A stretch of DNA of 64,000 nt from assembly GCA_963809695.1 (NCBI GenBank), contig CAWEKI010000009.1, forward strand, positions 310,001 through 374,000, read 5' to 3'. The notes beneath the pieces were generated by a model. It was given only the letters and a program-made list of their open reading frames with translations, had not been told where the DNA came from and ran no database searches. Below, piece after piece: positions 1 to 9,860 of the stretch; positions within the stretch are counted from its first letter, which is position 1, and every line of letters begins with the position of its first letter. The stretch is from JAGDMJ01 sp963809695 (GTDB lineage Bacteria > Bacteroidota > Ignavibacteria > UBA10030 > UBA6906). The translations under genes were made by a program, and so were the position numbers.

Positions 1-46
1 GCACGTGCCTTTCACATCCTTCTGCATAGTCGGAGGTTCGACTCCA

Positions 47-3000
47 ATGACCTTACATGCGAAGACTCTCGTGTTGGCGTTGGCGGCATCTGGCACGTTA
101 TGCCTCGCCGGGAATGCAGGGAGGGGAAATGTACATGGCACAAACAAGGTGGCCACGATTGGCCACTATTCTACCTTCCTGATCAACAACATCTTCAACT
201 CCTACGGCAACAACGGGGACGGCTCATACAACAGACTGAGCAGCGACAACCAGGGGTTCGAATTCCCCAAAGGGAGCGGCAAGCACACTGTCTTTGAAGA
301 CGGCATCGTCTGGGGAGGTTTTCACAAGGGGCATAGCGCTCCCAAGGTAGGCGGTTCGGTCTACCGTCACGCTCTCCAACCCGGTCGTATTCTCACTCCC
401 GGCGGGCCGACGGAAGCGGATTCCGCCATCGCTGATGACCCTTCGAAACCCGAATACCGGGTGTATCGGGTGCGACCGGATGTTTCTCCGACAATTCCGT
501 TTGAATCTGTCCAGGCCTCTCTAGAGCAAGAAGCTACTTTGCTCCGCCGCTATGATGCCGGCGCATCGGCTCAGGCACTCTATGATGCGTACGTGAAAGA
601 TTGGAACGAATGGCCAGGCAAAGGATCATCGACCGATCATTTGGGGCTCGCGCCCTTCAACGATCTCAACGGCGATGGCATCTACGAGCCTGCGGTGGAT
701 ATCCCAGGGCGACCAGGTGCCGCTCAGACCCTCTACTATGTGGCGAACGATCTCAACTATAGTCTCACGAATATGCTCTCGGGCTCCCCGCCCATTGGTC
801 TGGAGATGCATCATACGATCTGGGGATACAACACCGGAGGCGCACTCGACAACACCATTTTTGCGAGCACAATTCTCATCAACAAAAGTGGCGCTCCCGT
901 TGACAGCATGTTCCTGGTGCAATGGGCCGATCCCGATGTTGGCGATGCAGGAGACGACTTCGTCGGCTGTGATACATCGCGGAATGTTGGTTTCGCGTAT
1001 AATGGCCTGGCTTCTGATCATACCTATGGGACTGCAGTCCCCGCCGTGGGGTTTGAGTTGCTGCAAGGCCCCATCGTTCCAAGTCCGGGGGATTCCGCAA
1101 TATTCCTTATGGCCAGCCGATATGGCTACAGAAATTTGCCCATGACAGCGTTTAATTTTTTTTCGGCGGGTTCTCCATGTTACTTCGATCCGATACAAGG
1201 GCCCGGGGGCGCCCTGGAATGGTATAATTTGATGAACGGTCTAGACAAATGCAGCGGAACTTCCTACCTGAATTCTCTAACGGGGCAACCAACGAAATTC
1301 GTCTTTGACGGAGATCCGGTCATGGGGCTGGGATGGATCGACGGAATGATTGGCTATCCACCAACAACCCTTCCACCCACGGATCGCCGCCTTTGCGTTG
1401 TCACGGGTCCGTTCATCATGGCAAATGGCGATACCCAGGAAGTAGTGGTTGCCAACATCGCTGGGCTCGGTGCAGATCACCTCTCCAGCATCGCAGTACT
1501 TAAGAGTTATGCGGATGCTGTTCGGTCAATGTTCCCTTCTCTTTTGCACAACTCTCCTCCTTTGGGTTCAGCCTTAGTCGGCTACCCTTCACCCGATAGC
1601 GCTCGCGTGACATTCGCCTTCGATACAAGGAACAATGCCGGACCAATAGAGTCAGTCTCGGGAGAGCTGAAAGACTCTTCAGGAACGTTGATCGAGAGTG
1701 TCGGATTTTTCGATGATGGAACGCACGGGGATTCGATTGCAGCCGATCGTATATTCACAAATGCTGTCACAATGCAGAGATCCCTCAGGCCAATCGTCCT
1801 TGATGTCTACACACTCTCTTCTGACGGCAGAAGTGGAACGTGGCCTGCGCTCCTTTCAGCAATCACCGTGGCGGGACCGGTGACAATCCACGGACTGACG
1901 ATCTTCTCCGACAATATTAATAACGACGGGGAGGCCAATCCCGGCGAGAACGTCCGCTTCGGCGTTACCACAGTAAACGGAACGGCGTTCCCTCTCGCGC
2001 TGCACCTCGTCTCGAGCACCGGTACGCACGATATCCCATCAATCGACCCTGGGACGTCGGACGTGATGTCGTACAACCCGAGCGACCCCCTGAGCTACTT
2101 CACTGTGAACATTCCATCATCCGCGGTGAACTCGCGCTACGATGTGCCTTTGGCCATCCAGGATACACATGGCAACTCCTGGTCAGGTACATTCACGTTT
2201 GACGTTGTGCCTCTCGCGGATACGCTGAGGACCGCCCTGCTTGCTCATGTCACTGGAACCGCCAACGGGTCCTTTGACATCAACGTCGTCCAACGAGCAG
2301 ATGTCCGCAATGATCTGTACGTCATCTGGGGAGTGGATTCGATCAACTCTTCAGGGGAAGGCGGCTTTACATTGAAGGATTCCACTGACGGCCGGATCCT
2401 TCTCCTGAACCATGCGTTGCCCGATTCGCTCGGACACAACATCCCGGTCACGGACGGCTTCAAGGTGCTGCAAGGAACCATCGATCACACGTTTGGATAC
2501 AGGTCATACGAAATACCGAACGGTCAACGCGATTGGTCCTGGACCAACGGAGATTCGCTCCGGCTCGAGGGGCTCCTCGGATCGATCAGTTCTGGCTCGA
2601 CCTACTGGGTGGGCAAGCCCTCCTCGGTCACAGTGCGACAACTATCGAGCGTCCTGATCCGTTTCGCCCAGACCGACGAGATCGGAAACCTGCTTGCTTC
2701 AACCGACACTAATGTCTCATATGCTTATCGGTATCTCCGGAATGCTTCCGCGCCCCAGGCAAAACCTGAGTTTGGGCCCTTCATTATCAATCCAGCCGAC
2801 GGATTCCCGTACCAAGACTACAAGCACAACTTTCCGTTCGCGGCCTACGATATCATGCAGTCACCTCCAGTGCGCTTGATGGTCGGATACCTCGAGAATA
2901 ACGTTGGGGGAGGAACGGTCGATGGCAAATACTGGCCTCCATATTATACGGATGAAATCGACAATTCTACGACCTCAGGACCAGGAGAGTGGTTCCTCAT

Positions 3001-3484
3001 CTTCAATGTGCCTTATAGCGAAGCAGGGTCTCTCGCATTGCAGACAGACATTCTGAACAACACAATACCCATTCTCTGGTGGGGGACGCCCACGCGCCGA
3101 TTGCCGAACTTCCAGGCAGGAGATGAATTCCTGATCAGGGCATATCACCCTCCAACATCGAGTGACAGCTACACGTTCAATCCCAAGATCGTGGTCGCCG
3201 TGGACAGGCAAATGCATCCTCGGTCGTTCGAGTTGTCGCAGAATTATCCAAACCCGTTCAATCCTAGAACAGGGATCAGGTATCAGGTGCCGGGGGTCAG
3301 TAATGTGAACTTAATAGTGTATGATATGCTGGGCCGGGAGGTGGCGGTGTTGGTGAATGAGCGGAAAGCGCCGGGCTCCTATGAAGTGGAGTTTGACGGG
3401 AGCAGGCTGGCATCAGGGGTCTACTTCTACCGACTGATGGCGGGGAATTTCGTACAGACTAAGAAAATGTTGATGCTGAAATAG
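47..3484 (+). CDS. Large secreted protein with C-terminal T9SS type A sorting domain
   Basis: This 1145-residue protein is read from the ATG at 47, which has GGAGG ten bases upstream; an in-frame reading from base 5 lacks a ribosome site. Residues 1 to about 22 form a signal peptide. A calcium-loop-like segment DLNGDGIYEP lies near residue 205. The middle is mostly predicted beta-rich and I do not recognise a catalytic domain. The last 80 or so residues are a classic type IX sorting domain (QNYPNPFNP, GREVAVLVNE, SGVYFYRL, KKMLMLK). By family knowledge such tails direct export across the outer membrane and are cleaved or anchored there. The role of the body is unknown. Confidence 0.9.
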   Translation: MTLHAKTLVLALAASGTLCLAGNAGRGNVHGTNKVATIGHYSTFLINNIFNSYGNNGDGSYNRLSSDNQGFEFPKGSGKHTVFEDGIVWGGFHKGHSAPKVGGSVYRHALQPGRILTPGGPTEADSAIADDPSKPEYRVYRVRPDVSPTIPFESVQASLEQEATLLRRYDAGASAQALYDAYVKDWNEWPGKGSSTDHLGLAPFNDLNGDGIYEPAVDIPGRPGAAQTLYYVANDLNYSLTNMLSGSPPIGLEMHHTIWGYNTGGALDNTIFASTILINKSGAPVDSMFLVQWADPDVGDAGDDFVGCDTSRNVGFAYNGLASDHTYGTAVPAVGFELLQGPIVPSPGDSAIFLMASRYGYRNLPMTAFNFFSAGSPCYFDPIQGPGGALEWYNLMNGLDKCSGTSYLNSLTGQPTKFVFDGDPVMGLGWIDGMIGYPPTTLPPTDRRLCVVTGPFIMANGDTQEVVVANIAGLGADHLSSIAVLKSYADAVRSMFPSLLHNSPPLGSALVGYPSPDSARVTFAFDTRNNAGPIESVSGELKDSSGTLIESVGFFDDGTHGDSIAADRIFTNAVTMQRSLRPIVLDVYTLSSDGRSGTWPALLSAITVAGPVTIHGLTIFSDNINNDGEANPGENVRFGVTTVNGTAFPLALHLVSSTGTHDIPSIDPGTSDVMSYNPSDPLSYFTVNIPSSAVNSRYDVPLAIQDTHGNSWSGTFTFDVVPLADTLRTALLAHVTGTANGSFDINVVQRADVRNDLYVIWGVDSINSSGEGGFTLKDSTDGRILLLNHALPDSLGHNIPVTDGFKVLQGTIDHTFGYRSYEIPNGQRDWSWTNGDSLRLEGLLGSISSGSTYWVGKPSSVTVRQLSSVLIRFAQTDEIGNLLASTDTNVSYAYRYLRNASAPQAKPEFGPFIINPADGFPYQDYKHNFPFAAYDIMQSPPVRLMVGYLENNVGGGTVDGKYWPPYYTDEIDNSTTSGPGEWFLIFNVPYSEAGSLALQTDILNNTIPILWWGTPTRRLPNFQAGDEFLIRAYHPPTSSDSYTFNPKIVVAVDRQMHPRSFELSQNYPNPFNPRTGIRYQVPGVSNVNLIVYDMLGREVAVLVNERKAPGSYEVEFDGSRLASGVYFYRLMAGNFVQTKKMLMLK

Positions 3485-3520
3485 TATTCGCACGGACATG
3501 TTTTCACACGCAATGGCCCG

Positions 3521-3583
3521 CGTCTGTGGGGGCAGACGGCACCAGTAATCATTCCAGGAGCAGTTGCTCACAGACGTCTGTGA
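3521..3583. repeat. Two small inverted repeats in the 285-bp gap after the T9SS gene
   Basis: The gap 3485-3769 holds no convincing gene. It contains a six-base stem, CGTCTG/CAGACG, around a six-base G-rich loop (3521-3538). It also contains a perfect 16-bp palindrome, TCACAGACGTCTGTGA (3568-3583), which includes the same GTCTG core. Neither has a following U-tract, so a classic terminator is not supported. They may be remnants of a dispersed palindromic repeat. Confidence 0.5.
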
Positions 3584-3769
3584 GACAGTAATTGTGTCCC
3601 CAAAGCAGAATTGCCCTGGTCCCACCTCCACGGGCCCGGAATAGGTCAACGACACCCAGCCCGCCATACAGGATGAAGGGTGGCAGAGCTGAAAATATTA
3701 CCACCTGGGCACGACTTTGCCCGCGGTGATGTTAAATAATGAACGAGTGACACTTAGGAGGGAAGCAAC

Positions 3770-4333
3770 ATGAAAGGGATGATGTTCGTTGCATTTGTCC
3801 TGGCCTGCCTTCTTGCCGGTTCCGGGTGTATGACCGGAGACGACACCAGTTACAACCGGGACCAGGGTCCCAAAGCAGACTCACTTGCCTTGACATCGCA
3901 TGATATCATCACAATGTCCAAGGCGAAGGTGGGAGATGATGTGATCGTGCACTTGATCCGCACGACCGATTCGTACTTCCATCTGCGGTCGCGGGATGTG
4001 GTGGAGCTGGCAGATTCCGGCGTCAGTGACAAGGTCATCGAAGCCATGATAAAGACAGCCGAGGCCCCTCGAGAGCAAGGAGCAAGACCATACTATTATG
4101 TCCCCTATTACCCCACGTATTGGTATGGCGCCTATCCTTATTGGTATCCATGGAGCTTTGGCTTAAGCGTGGGGTACTATTCTCCGGTGTATCACCGCGG
4201 GTACGTGGTGCCACACTATGGTTACGGCGCTCCGCATCACTACTATGCCGGACATGCCTCCTATGGCGGGCATTCGAGTGGCGGCGGACGCAGCTCGGGC
4301 GGCGGCTCGCGAACGTCGGGGCGGCGTCGCTAA
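3770..4333 (+). CDS. Putative lipoprotein with Gly/Tyr/His-rich tail
   Basis: The gene encodes 187 residues and has a strong ribosome site (GGAGGG, eight bases before ATG). The N-terminus is a lipoprotein signal ending in the lipobox LAGSGC, so Cys20 would be lipidated. Residues about 40-100 resemble a small repeated helical module seen in hypothetical proteins of this group (pattern HDIITMSKAKVGDDVIVHLI then VVELADSGVSDKVIEAMI). The rest is low complexity, first Tyr/Pro/Trp rich, then Gly/Ser/His rich. An envelope location is likely. No function can be assigned. Confidence 0.8.
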   Translation: MKGMMFVAFVLACLLAGSGCMTGDDTSYNRDQGPKADSLALTSHDIITMSKAKVGDDVIVHLIRTTDSYFHLRSRDVVELADSGVSDKVIEAMIKTAEAPREQGARPYYYVPYYPTYWYGAYPYWYPWSFGLSVGYYSPVYHRGYVVPHYGYGAPHHYYAGHASYGGHSSGGGRSSGGGSRTSGRRR

Positions 4334-4470
4334 CGCAAGCTGAAATCTCTGACACCATAGAGGGCTCCGGCCCAACGGGATCCTCTGGATGGAAACGCCC
4401 AAAAGCTCCCTGGCTGAAATTTTTGTTTTTAGCCCCTTCCTGTTTTATGCTCTTCTTCCCCGATCGAGTG

Positions 4471-5051
4471 ATGGGCGCTTCCTTCAACGAGCACACAAGC
4501 GACTACTTCCTCTTTTCCAAAGACGTTGGCGGGGGCGAGTGGTACCAGAACCACCGGTTTGACGTCAATACCGGAGACATCACGCTGCTCACTGGACGAC
4601 ACCACAATCCTCGCCCGCGAGGAATATTCCATCAACGAATCATATCTTTGGATCTTCGATGCCTCCACCGGCAAAAAGACTGTACTGACAACCGAAAGCG
4701 GAACCGCACAGGTTTCATATGTCCTGGCGGAGTTATACGTATCTTACCAGCGACATCGCATCGCACACACGGAAGCTGGTCCCAGGCCTTCCTGTCGGTG
4801 TTATAGGAGGTATCGCCCCATTGAACAATGCAAAGGAAATCACCAAACCGCTGTTTATTGTCCAAGGAAGGAACGACCCCCGCGTTCCGGCCAGCGAGGC
4901 TCAACAGATGCTCACAACGCTCACGAGGAGCAAGGTTCCGGTTTGGTTCCTGATGGCAAATGATGAGGGACACGGTTTCGCAAAGAAGAAGAATGCCGAT
5001 TACCTCTTCTCTGCCACTGTCCCATTCATCAAGACTTTTCTCCTCAACTGA
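4471..5051 (+). pseudogene. Decayed S9 (prolyl oligopeptidase family) peptidase
   Basis: Three reading frames in succession carry pieces of one S9 peptidase. From 4483 one frame gives FNEHTSDYFLFSKDVGGGEW and continues to DVNTGDITLLT, a beta-propeller strand. The next frame gives DDTTILAREEYSINESYLWI and TGKKTVLTTE. The third, about 4719-5051, gives the C-terminal catalytic region: PLFIVQGRNDPRVPASEAQQ with the Asp, and NDEGHGF with the His. The GxSxG serine region and most of the propeller are gone. Intact relatives run to 600-700 residues and about 200 codons remain. There is no credible start. It is read as a gene broken by at least two frameshifts and an internal deletion. Confidence 0.8.
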
Positions 5052-5100
5052 CTGAATGTGACTCTTCAATCTGCGTTTATCTTGCCCGGGGCAGGTGGTG

Positions 5101-7092
5101 CTATTTCACCAGATTCATCTTCTTACTTTCTACAAACTCCCCTGCCTTCATCCGGTATACGTAAGTACCGCTTGCCAGGCCTGACGCGTCAAACTGCACA
5201 GTGTATGTCCCGGCTGGTTTTCTCTCGTTGACCAGCACTGCCACCTCTCTGCCCAAGAGGTCATACACACTGAGCTTTACATCACTAACACCTGGCACCT
5301 GAAACCTAATACCTGTTTTTGGATTGAACGGGTTCGGATAATTCTGTTCCAAAGCAAACACACGGGGAACATCCTCATGATCTTCCGCAATATCGGCTGC
5401 CACGAGGCTGAATTCCATGCGGTTCACATTGTACCCTCCGGTGACGAACGAAAATTGGAGGTCATGCATGCCCCCGGCAAGCTGATAATTACCCAGCATC
5501 AAGGTCGTCCATGCTTGCCAGCCGCCGGTTCCCGGGATGCTCAGCGAGGGGGTGAAGTCAACGCCATCCCAGCTCAGCTTCGCGGTCCCACCCGATTGTC
5601 CGGAAGAAACCCGGACCTTGATCGTGTACAGCCCCCCGGTCTGGACCTGAACGGTATACGACATACTTTCCCCCGCTGCCGTCCAGCCAACATTGTACCC
5701 GTTGCTCGAAGGATCGGTTGAGGCCTCGATGTCCACCCCGTCGTTCCGGTACGACCAGCCCGAATTGTAACTCCCTCCCCCCGATCCTCCCGTATTCTGA
5801 TAGTCCGCATCATTGTAAGCGAGCCCGACTCTTCCCATGTCGTAGTTGACTGCGTAGACGATCCCGGGGATGATGTTCGCGGCGAATGGTTGGCGTGCGG
5901 TCGTGAAGGGAACGCGGAACAGGGCATCAATGAAGTCCGGATGGTAGATGCATTGCCCGGTTTGAAGGAGCGCCGCCTGTTCAAGTAAGGCATTTTCAGC
6001 GAATGTCGCTGAAGGTTTGGTACCACCGTTGTTCCAGTAGTTGAGGAGCACGTTGTAGGTGGGAGATTTCTTCGCTGAAAGCGGACAGGAGATGCTCTCG
6101 ATCTTCTTCAACGTCCACCATGACCAACCGATCTTGTATTTCTCAAACATCGCTATCGCATCTGCAAACCATTGATTCGAGTTCTCTCCCGACTCCCCCA
6201 TCCAGAGCGGCCGGTTGGAATTCCCGCGAAGGTTGAGATAGCTCTGGATCGAGCCCGGATCTGCGTTGCTGTTCCAGTACTTGTGAAAGCTCCAGGCCAT
6301 ATTGGCGTCCCACGCGGGGGTCAGCCCGCTGAAGTCCGTGGCATACCAGTTTCCTTCTGCAAAGATCAAATGGTTTTGATCGACCGTGCGAATGCTGTCT
6401 GTGATTCTGACGAAAAGGTCACGCAGCGGCCTATTGTCTCCGCTGGGGAAGGTAAAAGCCGTCTCGTTCAGAAGATCGTACCCGCCGATCCAATGCTTGT
6501 CTGCATATCGCCGGGCTATTTCTTTCCAGAGCTCCGCCGTCCTTTGTTGGTACTGTGCGCTCTCCCAGAGCGACGGGTATCCCTGATAGTCGCTGATGTT
6601 GCCAGTGTTCTGCCCTCCCACGGCACAATGCAGGTCAAGAATGAGATAGATTTGATTCGCTTCACACCAACCCAGCAGGCTGTCGATGGCTGCAAACCCG
6701 TGATCGTCGTACACTCCCTGTCCCGGGCTCAGGAGGCTCCAGTGCATCGGCAATCGAATGGAATTAAACCCCCAGCGGCCGATGCTGTCGATGTCCCGGC
6801 GCGTCACATAGCTCGCCCGGTAGAGTTCCATGAACTGGAGCGCTTTCTGGTCGCCGACGACCGAGGCGATTGCGTTGAGGAACCCTGTAGGGGAATCGTA
6901 CGGGGAATTCGTCCCGAGCATATATCCTTCCGGCACAAGCCAGCCTCCCAGACCGATTCCCCGCAGGATGATCGGCTGGCCGTTCCCGTCTTGAATGTAG
7001 TAGCCCGACGCATGGAGAAACCCCTGGGACCAGGCAGTACGCATTTGACATATTGAAAGGAGCAAAGCAATCAAGAGCGCTTTCTTCATCAT
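5101..7092 (-). CDS. Secreted GH5 glycoside hydrolase with CBM6-like domain and T9SS sorting tail
   Basis: The product has 663 residues. Residues 1 to about 22 form a signal peptide. Residues about 25-355 form a GH5 cellulase-family barrel: the acid/base Glu210 lies in YDLLNE and the nucleophile Glu300 in LWMGESGE. A beta-sandwich resembling a CBM6 carbohydrate-binding module follows (about 430-560, with VDIEASTD and VGWTAAGESMSYTV). The last 85 residues are a type IX sorting domain very like that of the protein at 47-3484. The enzyme should act outside the cell on a beta-glucan or related polymer, but the exact substrate is not readable. The start could also be the adjacent ATG at 7089. Confidence 0.92.
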   Translation of the reverse strand: MMKKALLIALLLSICQMRTAWSQGFLHASGYYIQDGNGQPIILRGIGLGGWLVPEGYMLGTNSPYDSPTGFLNAIASVVGDQKALQFMELYRASYVTRRDIDSIGRWGFNSIRLPMHWSLLSPGQGVYDDHGFAAIDSLLGWCEANQIYLILDLHCAVGGQNTGNISDYQGYPSLWESAQYQQRTAELWKEIARRYADKHWIGGYDLLNETAFTFPSGDNRPLRDLFVRITDSIRTVDQNHLIFAEGNWYATDFSGLTPAWDANMAWSFHKYWNSNADPGSIQSYLNLRGNSNRPLWMGESGENSNQWFADAIAMFEKYKIGWSWWTLKKIESISCPLSAKKSPTYNVLLNYWNNGGTKPSATFAENALLEQAALLQTGQCIYHPDFIDALFRVPFTTARQPFAANIIPGIVYAVNYDMGRVGLAYNDADYQNTGGSGGGSYNSGWSYRNDGVDIEASTDPSSNGYNVGWTAAGESMSYTVQVQTGGLYTIKVRVSSGQSGGTAKLSWDGVDFTPSLSIPGTGGWQAWTTLMLGNYQLAGGMHDLQFSFVTGGYNVNRMEFSLVAADIAEDHEDVPRVFALEQNYPNPFNPKTGIRFQVPGVSDVKLSVYDLLGREVAVLVNERKPAGTYTVQFDASGLASGTYVYRMKAGEFVESKKMNLVK

Positions 7093-7176
7093 AACCCCGC
7101 GTCTGAAATCGAGAATAGGCTAGATGAATATACGCAAGCGCTATGCCAATGGCGAATGCTGGAAGAGCGCGGTGAA

Positions 7177-7202
7177 GCGAGGGATATTCAGTCCTCCCTC
7201 GC
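7177..7202. repeat. 8-bp inverted repeat in the kinase/GH5 intergenic gap
   Basis: GCGAGGGA (7177-7184) and TCCCTCGC (7195-7202) form a perfect stem with a ten-base loop. It lies just downstream of the histidine kinase stop on the reverse strand. No U-tract follows in that direction, so it is either a weak terminator or an mRNA-end stabilising hairpin. Confidence 0.4.
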
Positions 7203-7223
7203 GAGGTTATCATTTTGAGATTA

Positions 7224-9743
7224 TCAGAATGTGACCGTCTCTTTCTCCAGCACGTCTCTGATGGTACGCAGAAGTTTTTCGCCGGTGTAAGGCTTCAGAA
7301 GAAAAGCGTCCACCTGAATCGAGATGTTGTTCACTTTTCCCCCGACTTCCAGCCCCGTGGCAGCTATCACCTTCACGCGGGGATTGATCTTCCGCAGCGC
7401 TCGTATAGTCGCCGCCCCGTCGAGATATGGCATCATCATGTCGGTCAGGACAACCTTGATTTCATCCTTCATCTGGGAATAGACGGCAAGCGCCTCCGTG
7501 CCGTCTTGCGCCGTCAGAACGCGGTAGCCGGACGATTCCAGGGAAGTCTTCGTGACTTCGAGGATTGACAACTCATCATCGACAATCAGGAGCAGTTCGC
7601 CGTTTCCATGCGGAACCTCTTCCACCTCAGCCCTCTTTGGCTGTTGCCGCGCGCGATGGCTGGCGGGAAGATAAACGCGGAACGCAGAACCCCGTCCCAT
7701 CTCGCTGTACACGCTGATGAACCCGCCATGGCTTTTGATGATCGCGCGTACTGTGGAGAGGCCGATTCCTGTTCCTTTCCCCACTTCCTTGGTGGTATAG
7801 AACGGCTCGAAGATCCGTGGCAGCACATGCGGCGGAATGCCGGTCCCGGTATCTGATACCGAGATTGAAACATATGGGCCGGTTTGTGCCTCGAGATTGG
7901 TGCGAACATAATGTTCATCGAGGGTGATATTCTCAGCGGTGATCTGGAGGAGGCCGCTGTCCGGCATCGCGTCCCGGGCGTTGACGCAGAGATTCATGAG
8001 CACCTGGTGGAGCTGTGTCGGATCCCCGGAGACGGTCCAGAGATCTTTCGGCAGGTCGGATGTGATCTTCAGCATCTTGGGGAATGTCTCGATCAGGATC
8101 TTGACGACGTCCTTGATAAGATGCGCAGGCTGAAGCACAATATGCTCCCCTTCGACCCCGCGGGCGAACATGAGCACCTGGCGGACGAGGTCCGCTCCCC
8201 GGTTGGCGCTCGTTTCCAGCGCGTTCAGCACTCGTTGTGACTGATCGTCAGAACTCTTCTCGCGCAGATAATCGATGGAGAGAAGGATCGGGCCAAGGAT
8301 GTTGTTCAGGTCATGGGCGATACCGCCGGCAAGCGTGCCGATGCTCTCCATGCGCTGGGCGCGCAAGGATTGCGCCTCGAGCTTCTTTTTCTCTGTGATG
8401 TCCGTGTTGATCGCCAGGACAGAGTAGGGCTCGCCAGAATCGTCCCGGGCAATCGCCCACCGGCACTCCACGACAATCGGCCGCCCGTCTTTCGTGCGCT
8501 GATTGAGTTCTCCCCGCCACTCGCCATCATGCAGCAGCATTTCCATCGCCCGAGTCCACTGCTTATCATCGGGATGAATAAGACCGGCCACATCACTGCC
8601 TACGGCCTCCTCACTGCTCCATCCATAAGTGTTCTCTGCCCCCTTGTTCCAGTAAAGGACCGTGCGATTAAGGTCGTAGATCAGGATCGCCTCCGTGGCG
8701 TCATCGAGGAGCGCAGACTGGCTCCGGATTTTTTCCTCCGCGGAGCGGCGCTCGGTCAGATCCTCTTTGATGGAGACAAAGTGTGTAATGGTTCCGTCCG
8801 AATCGCGAACGGGGGCTATGGTCTCAAGTTCCCAGACAATCTGGCCATTCTTCTTCCGGTTCTGGAGAGCTCCCCGCCAGACCTCTCCGGCGGTGATGGT
8901 CTTCCAGAGCTTTTCGTAAACCGCTTCGCTCTGTTTGCCGGAGCTCATCACGCGCGGGGTTTTCCCGACAACCTCTTCCAGGGCGAACCCGCTGACCTCC
9001 TTGAATTTCGGGTTCACATATTCAATAGCTCCCCGGGCATCGGTGATCATGACCGAGACGGGGCTCTGCTCCACCACCCGAGACAGCGTCCGAAGCTGCT
9101 TCTGGTCCCGGTGGAGATCGGAAAGGTCGTGGGCAACGGCATAGATGAGGTGTGCAACGGGAGGGGCAACAGCGGTCCAGGAAAGCCACCGGTAGCTGCC
9201 ATCCTTGCAGCGAAAGCGACACTCGAATGATGTGACGGGGGCGCTTTCCGCGAGCTTACGAAAATGCTCCTGGACCAATGGTCGATCGTCCGGGTGGGTA
9301 AATTCAATCAGCGGACGCCGTACGAGTTCCGCAGCGCTGTGGCCGAGCACATGCTCCCACGCCGAACTGACCTGAAAAAACCGATCGTCAAGCGTGATGA
9401 CGCAAAACAGCTCCGGTGAAGAGAGCGACCGGGGAGGGAATCCCCCTGCGAGCCCGCTGGAACGCACCATATCGCTCCCGTTGCCGGAGAAAAGAACGAC
9501 ATTTACATTTTGGTGCGAGGAAGGATCAGTCTGAAGTGTTTCGCGCAGCGTCGAAGTATTGCTGCCGGGGAGAGCTGTATCAAGAAGGATGAGATCGGGG
9601 TGTTCGTCTCTGGCTACCCGGAGACACTCCTGTCCGGAGGAGGCCTCCAACACCCGACGACCTTTGACCGCTAGGAATTCTTTGAGGAGGTTGCGGGTCG
9701 CAACGTCGGCACTCGCTATAAGAATACCCCACTCACTCTGCAT
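7224..9743 (-). CDS. Hybrid sensor histidine kinase / response regulator
   Basis: The soluble protein has about 839 residues. The ATG at 9743 is chosen because GGGAGA lies six bases upstream; a GTG at 9749 is possible. The order is a short receiver-like domain with Asp in LLDTALPG (about residue 57), three PAS domains (about 110-210, 215-335, 345-450), a HisKA domain with the phosphoacceptor His in GGIAHDLNN (about 477), an HATPase domain with DTGTGIPP and GTGIGLS, and a C-terminal receiver (IVDDE, phospho-Asp in LTDMMMP, Lys in LLKPY). There are no membrane segments, so it senses a cytoplasmic signal or takes phosphate from a partner. No cognate regulator lies nearby. The first receiver looks truncated at its end. 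Confidence 0.93.
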   Translation of the reverse strand: MQSEWGILIASADVATRNLLKEFLAVKGRRVLEASSGQECLRVARDEHPDLILLDTALPGSNTSTLRETLQTDPSSHQNVNVVLFSGNGSDMVRSSGLAGGFPPRSLSSPELFCVITLDDRFFQVSSAWEHVLGHSAAELVRRPLIEFTHPDDRPLVQEHFRKLAESAPVTSFECRFRCKDGSYRWLSWTAVAPPVAHLIYAVAHDLSDLHRDQKQLRTLSRVVEQSPVSVMITDARGAIEYVNPKFKEVSGFALEEVVGKTPRVMSSGKQSEAVYEKLWKTITAGEVWRGALQNRKKNGQIVWELETIAPVRDSDGTITHFVSIKEDLTERRSAEEKIRSQSALLDDATEAILIYDLNRTVLYWNKGAENTYGWSSEEAVGSDVAGLIHPDDKQWTRAMEMLLHDGEWRGELNQRTKDGRPIVVECRWAIARDDSGEPYSVLAINTDITEKKKLEAQSLRAQRMESIGTLAGGIAHDLNNILGPILLSIDYLREKSSDDQSQRVLNALETSANRGADLVRQVLMFARGVEGEHIVLQPAHLIKDVVKILIETFPKMLKITSDLPKDLWTVSGDPTQLHQVLMNLCVNARDAMPDSGLLQITAENITLDEHYVRTNLEAQTGPYVSISVSDTGTGIPPHVLPRIFEPFYTTKEVGKGTGIGLSTVRAIIKSHGGFISVYSEMGRGSAFRVYLPASHRARQQPKRAEVEEVPHGNGELLLIVDDELSILEVTKTSLESSGYRVLTAQDGTEALAVYSQMKDEIKVVLTDMMMPYLDGAATIRALRKINPRVKVIAATGLEVGGKVNNISIQVDAFLLKPYTGEKLLRTIRDVLEKETVTF

Positions 9744-9860
9744 GCACACTCTCCCACACCCTCTTCAAGTCCTATAGCTTCACTCCCAGTCAATAAAGAA
9801 AGGGAAAACCACAATTGCAAGTTCAGTTGAATTTCTCATCTTCTTTCCCTAAGCTCGACC

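Noticed and set aside
25..50. GGTTCGACTCC text like a tRNA T-arm before the first gene
   Set aside because: The five-base T-stem does not pair past two bases, and no acceptor or anticodon arm can be built in the few bases available.
626..1198. Long open frame on the reverse strand inside the first gene
   Set aside because: It lies fully inside a well-supported secreted protein, has no ribosome site and no protein-like text.
6172..7056. 294-codon open frame antisense to the GH5 gene
   Set aside because: It is in the antisense frame of a clear enzyme gene with no start signal or recognisable domain.
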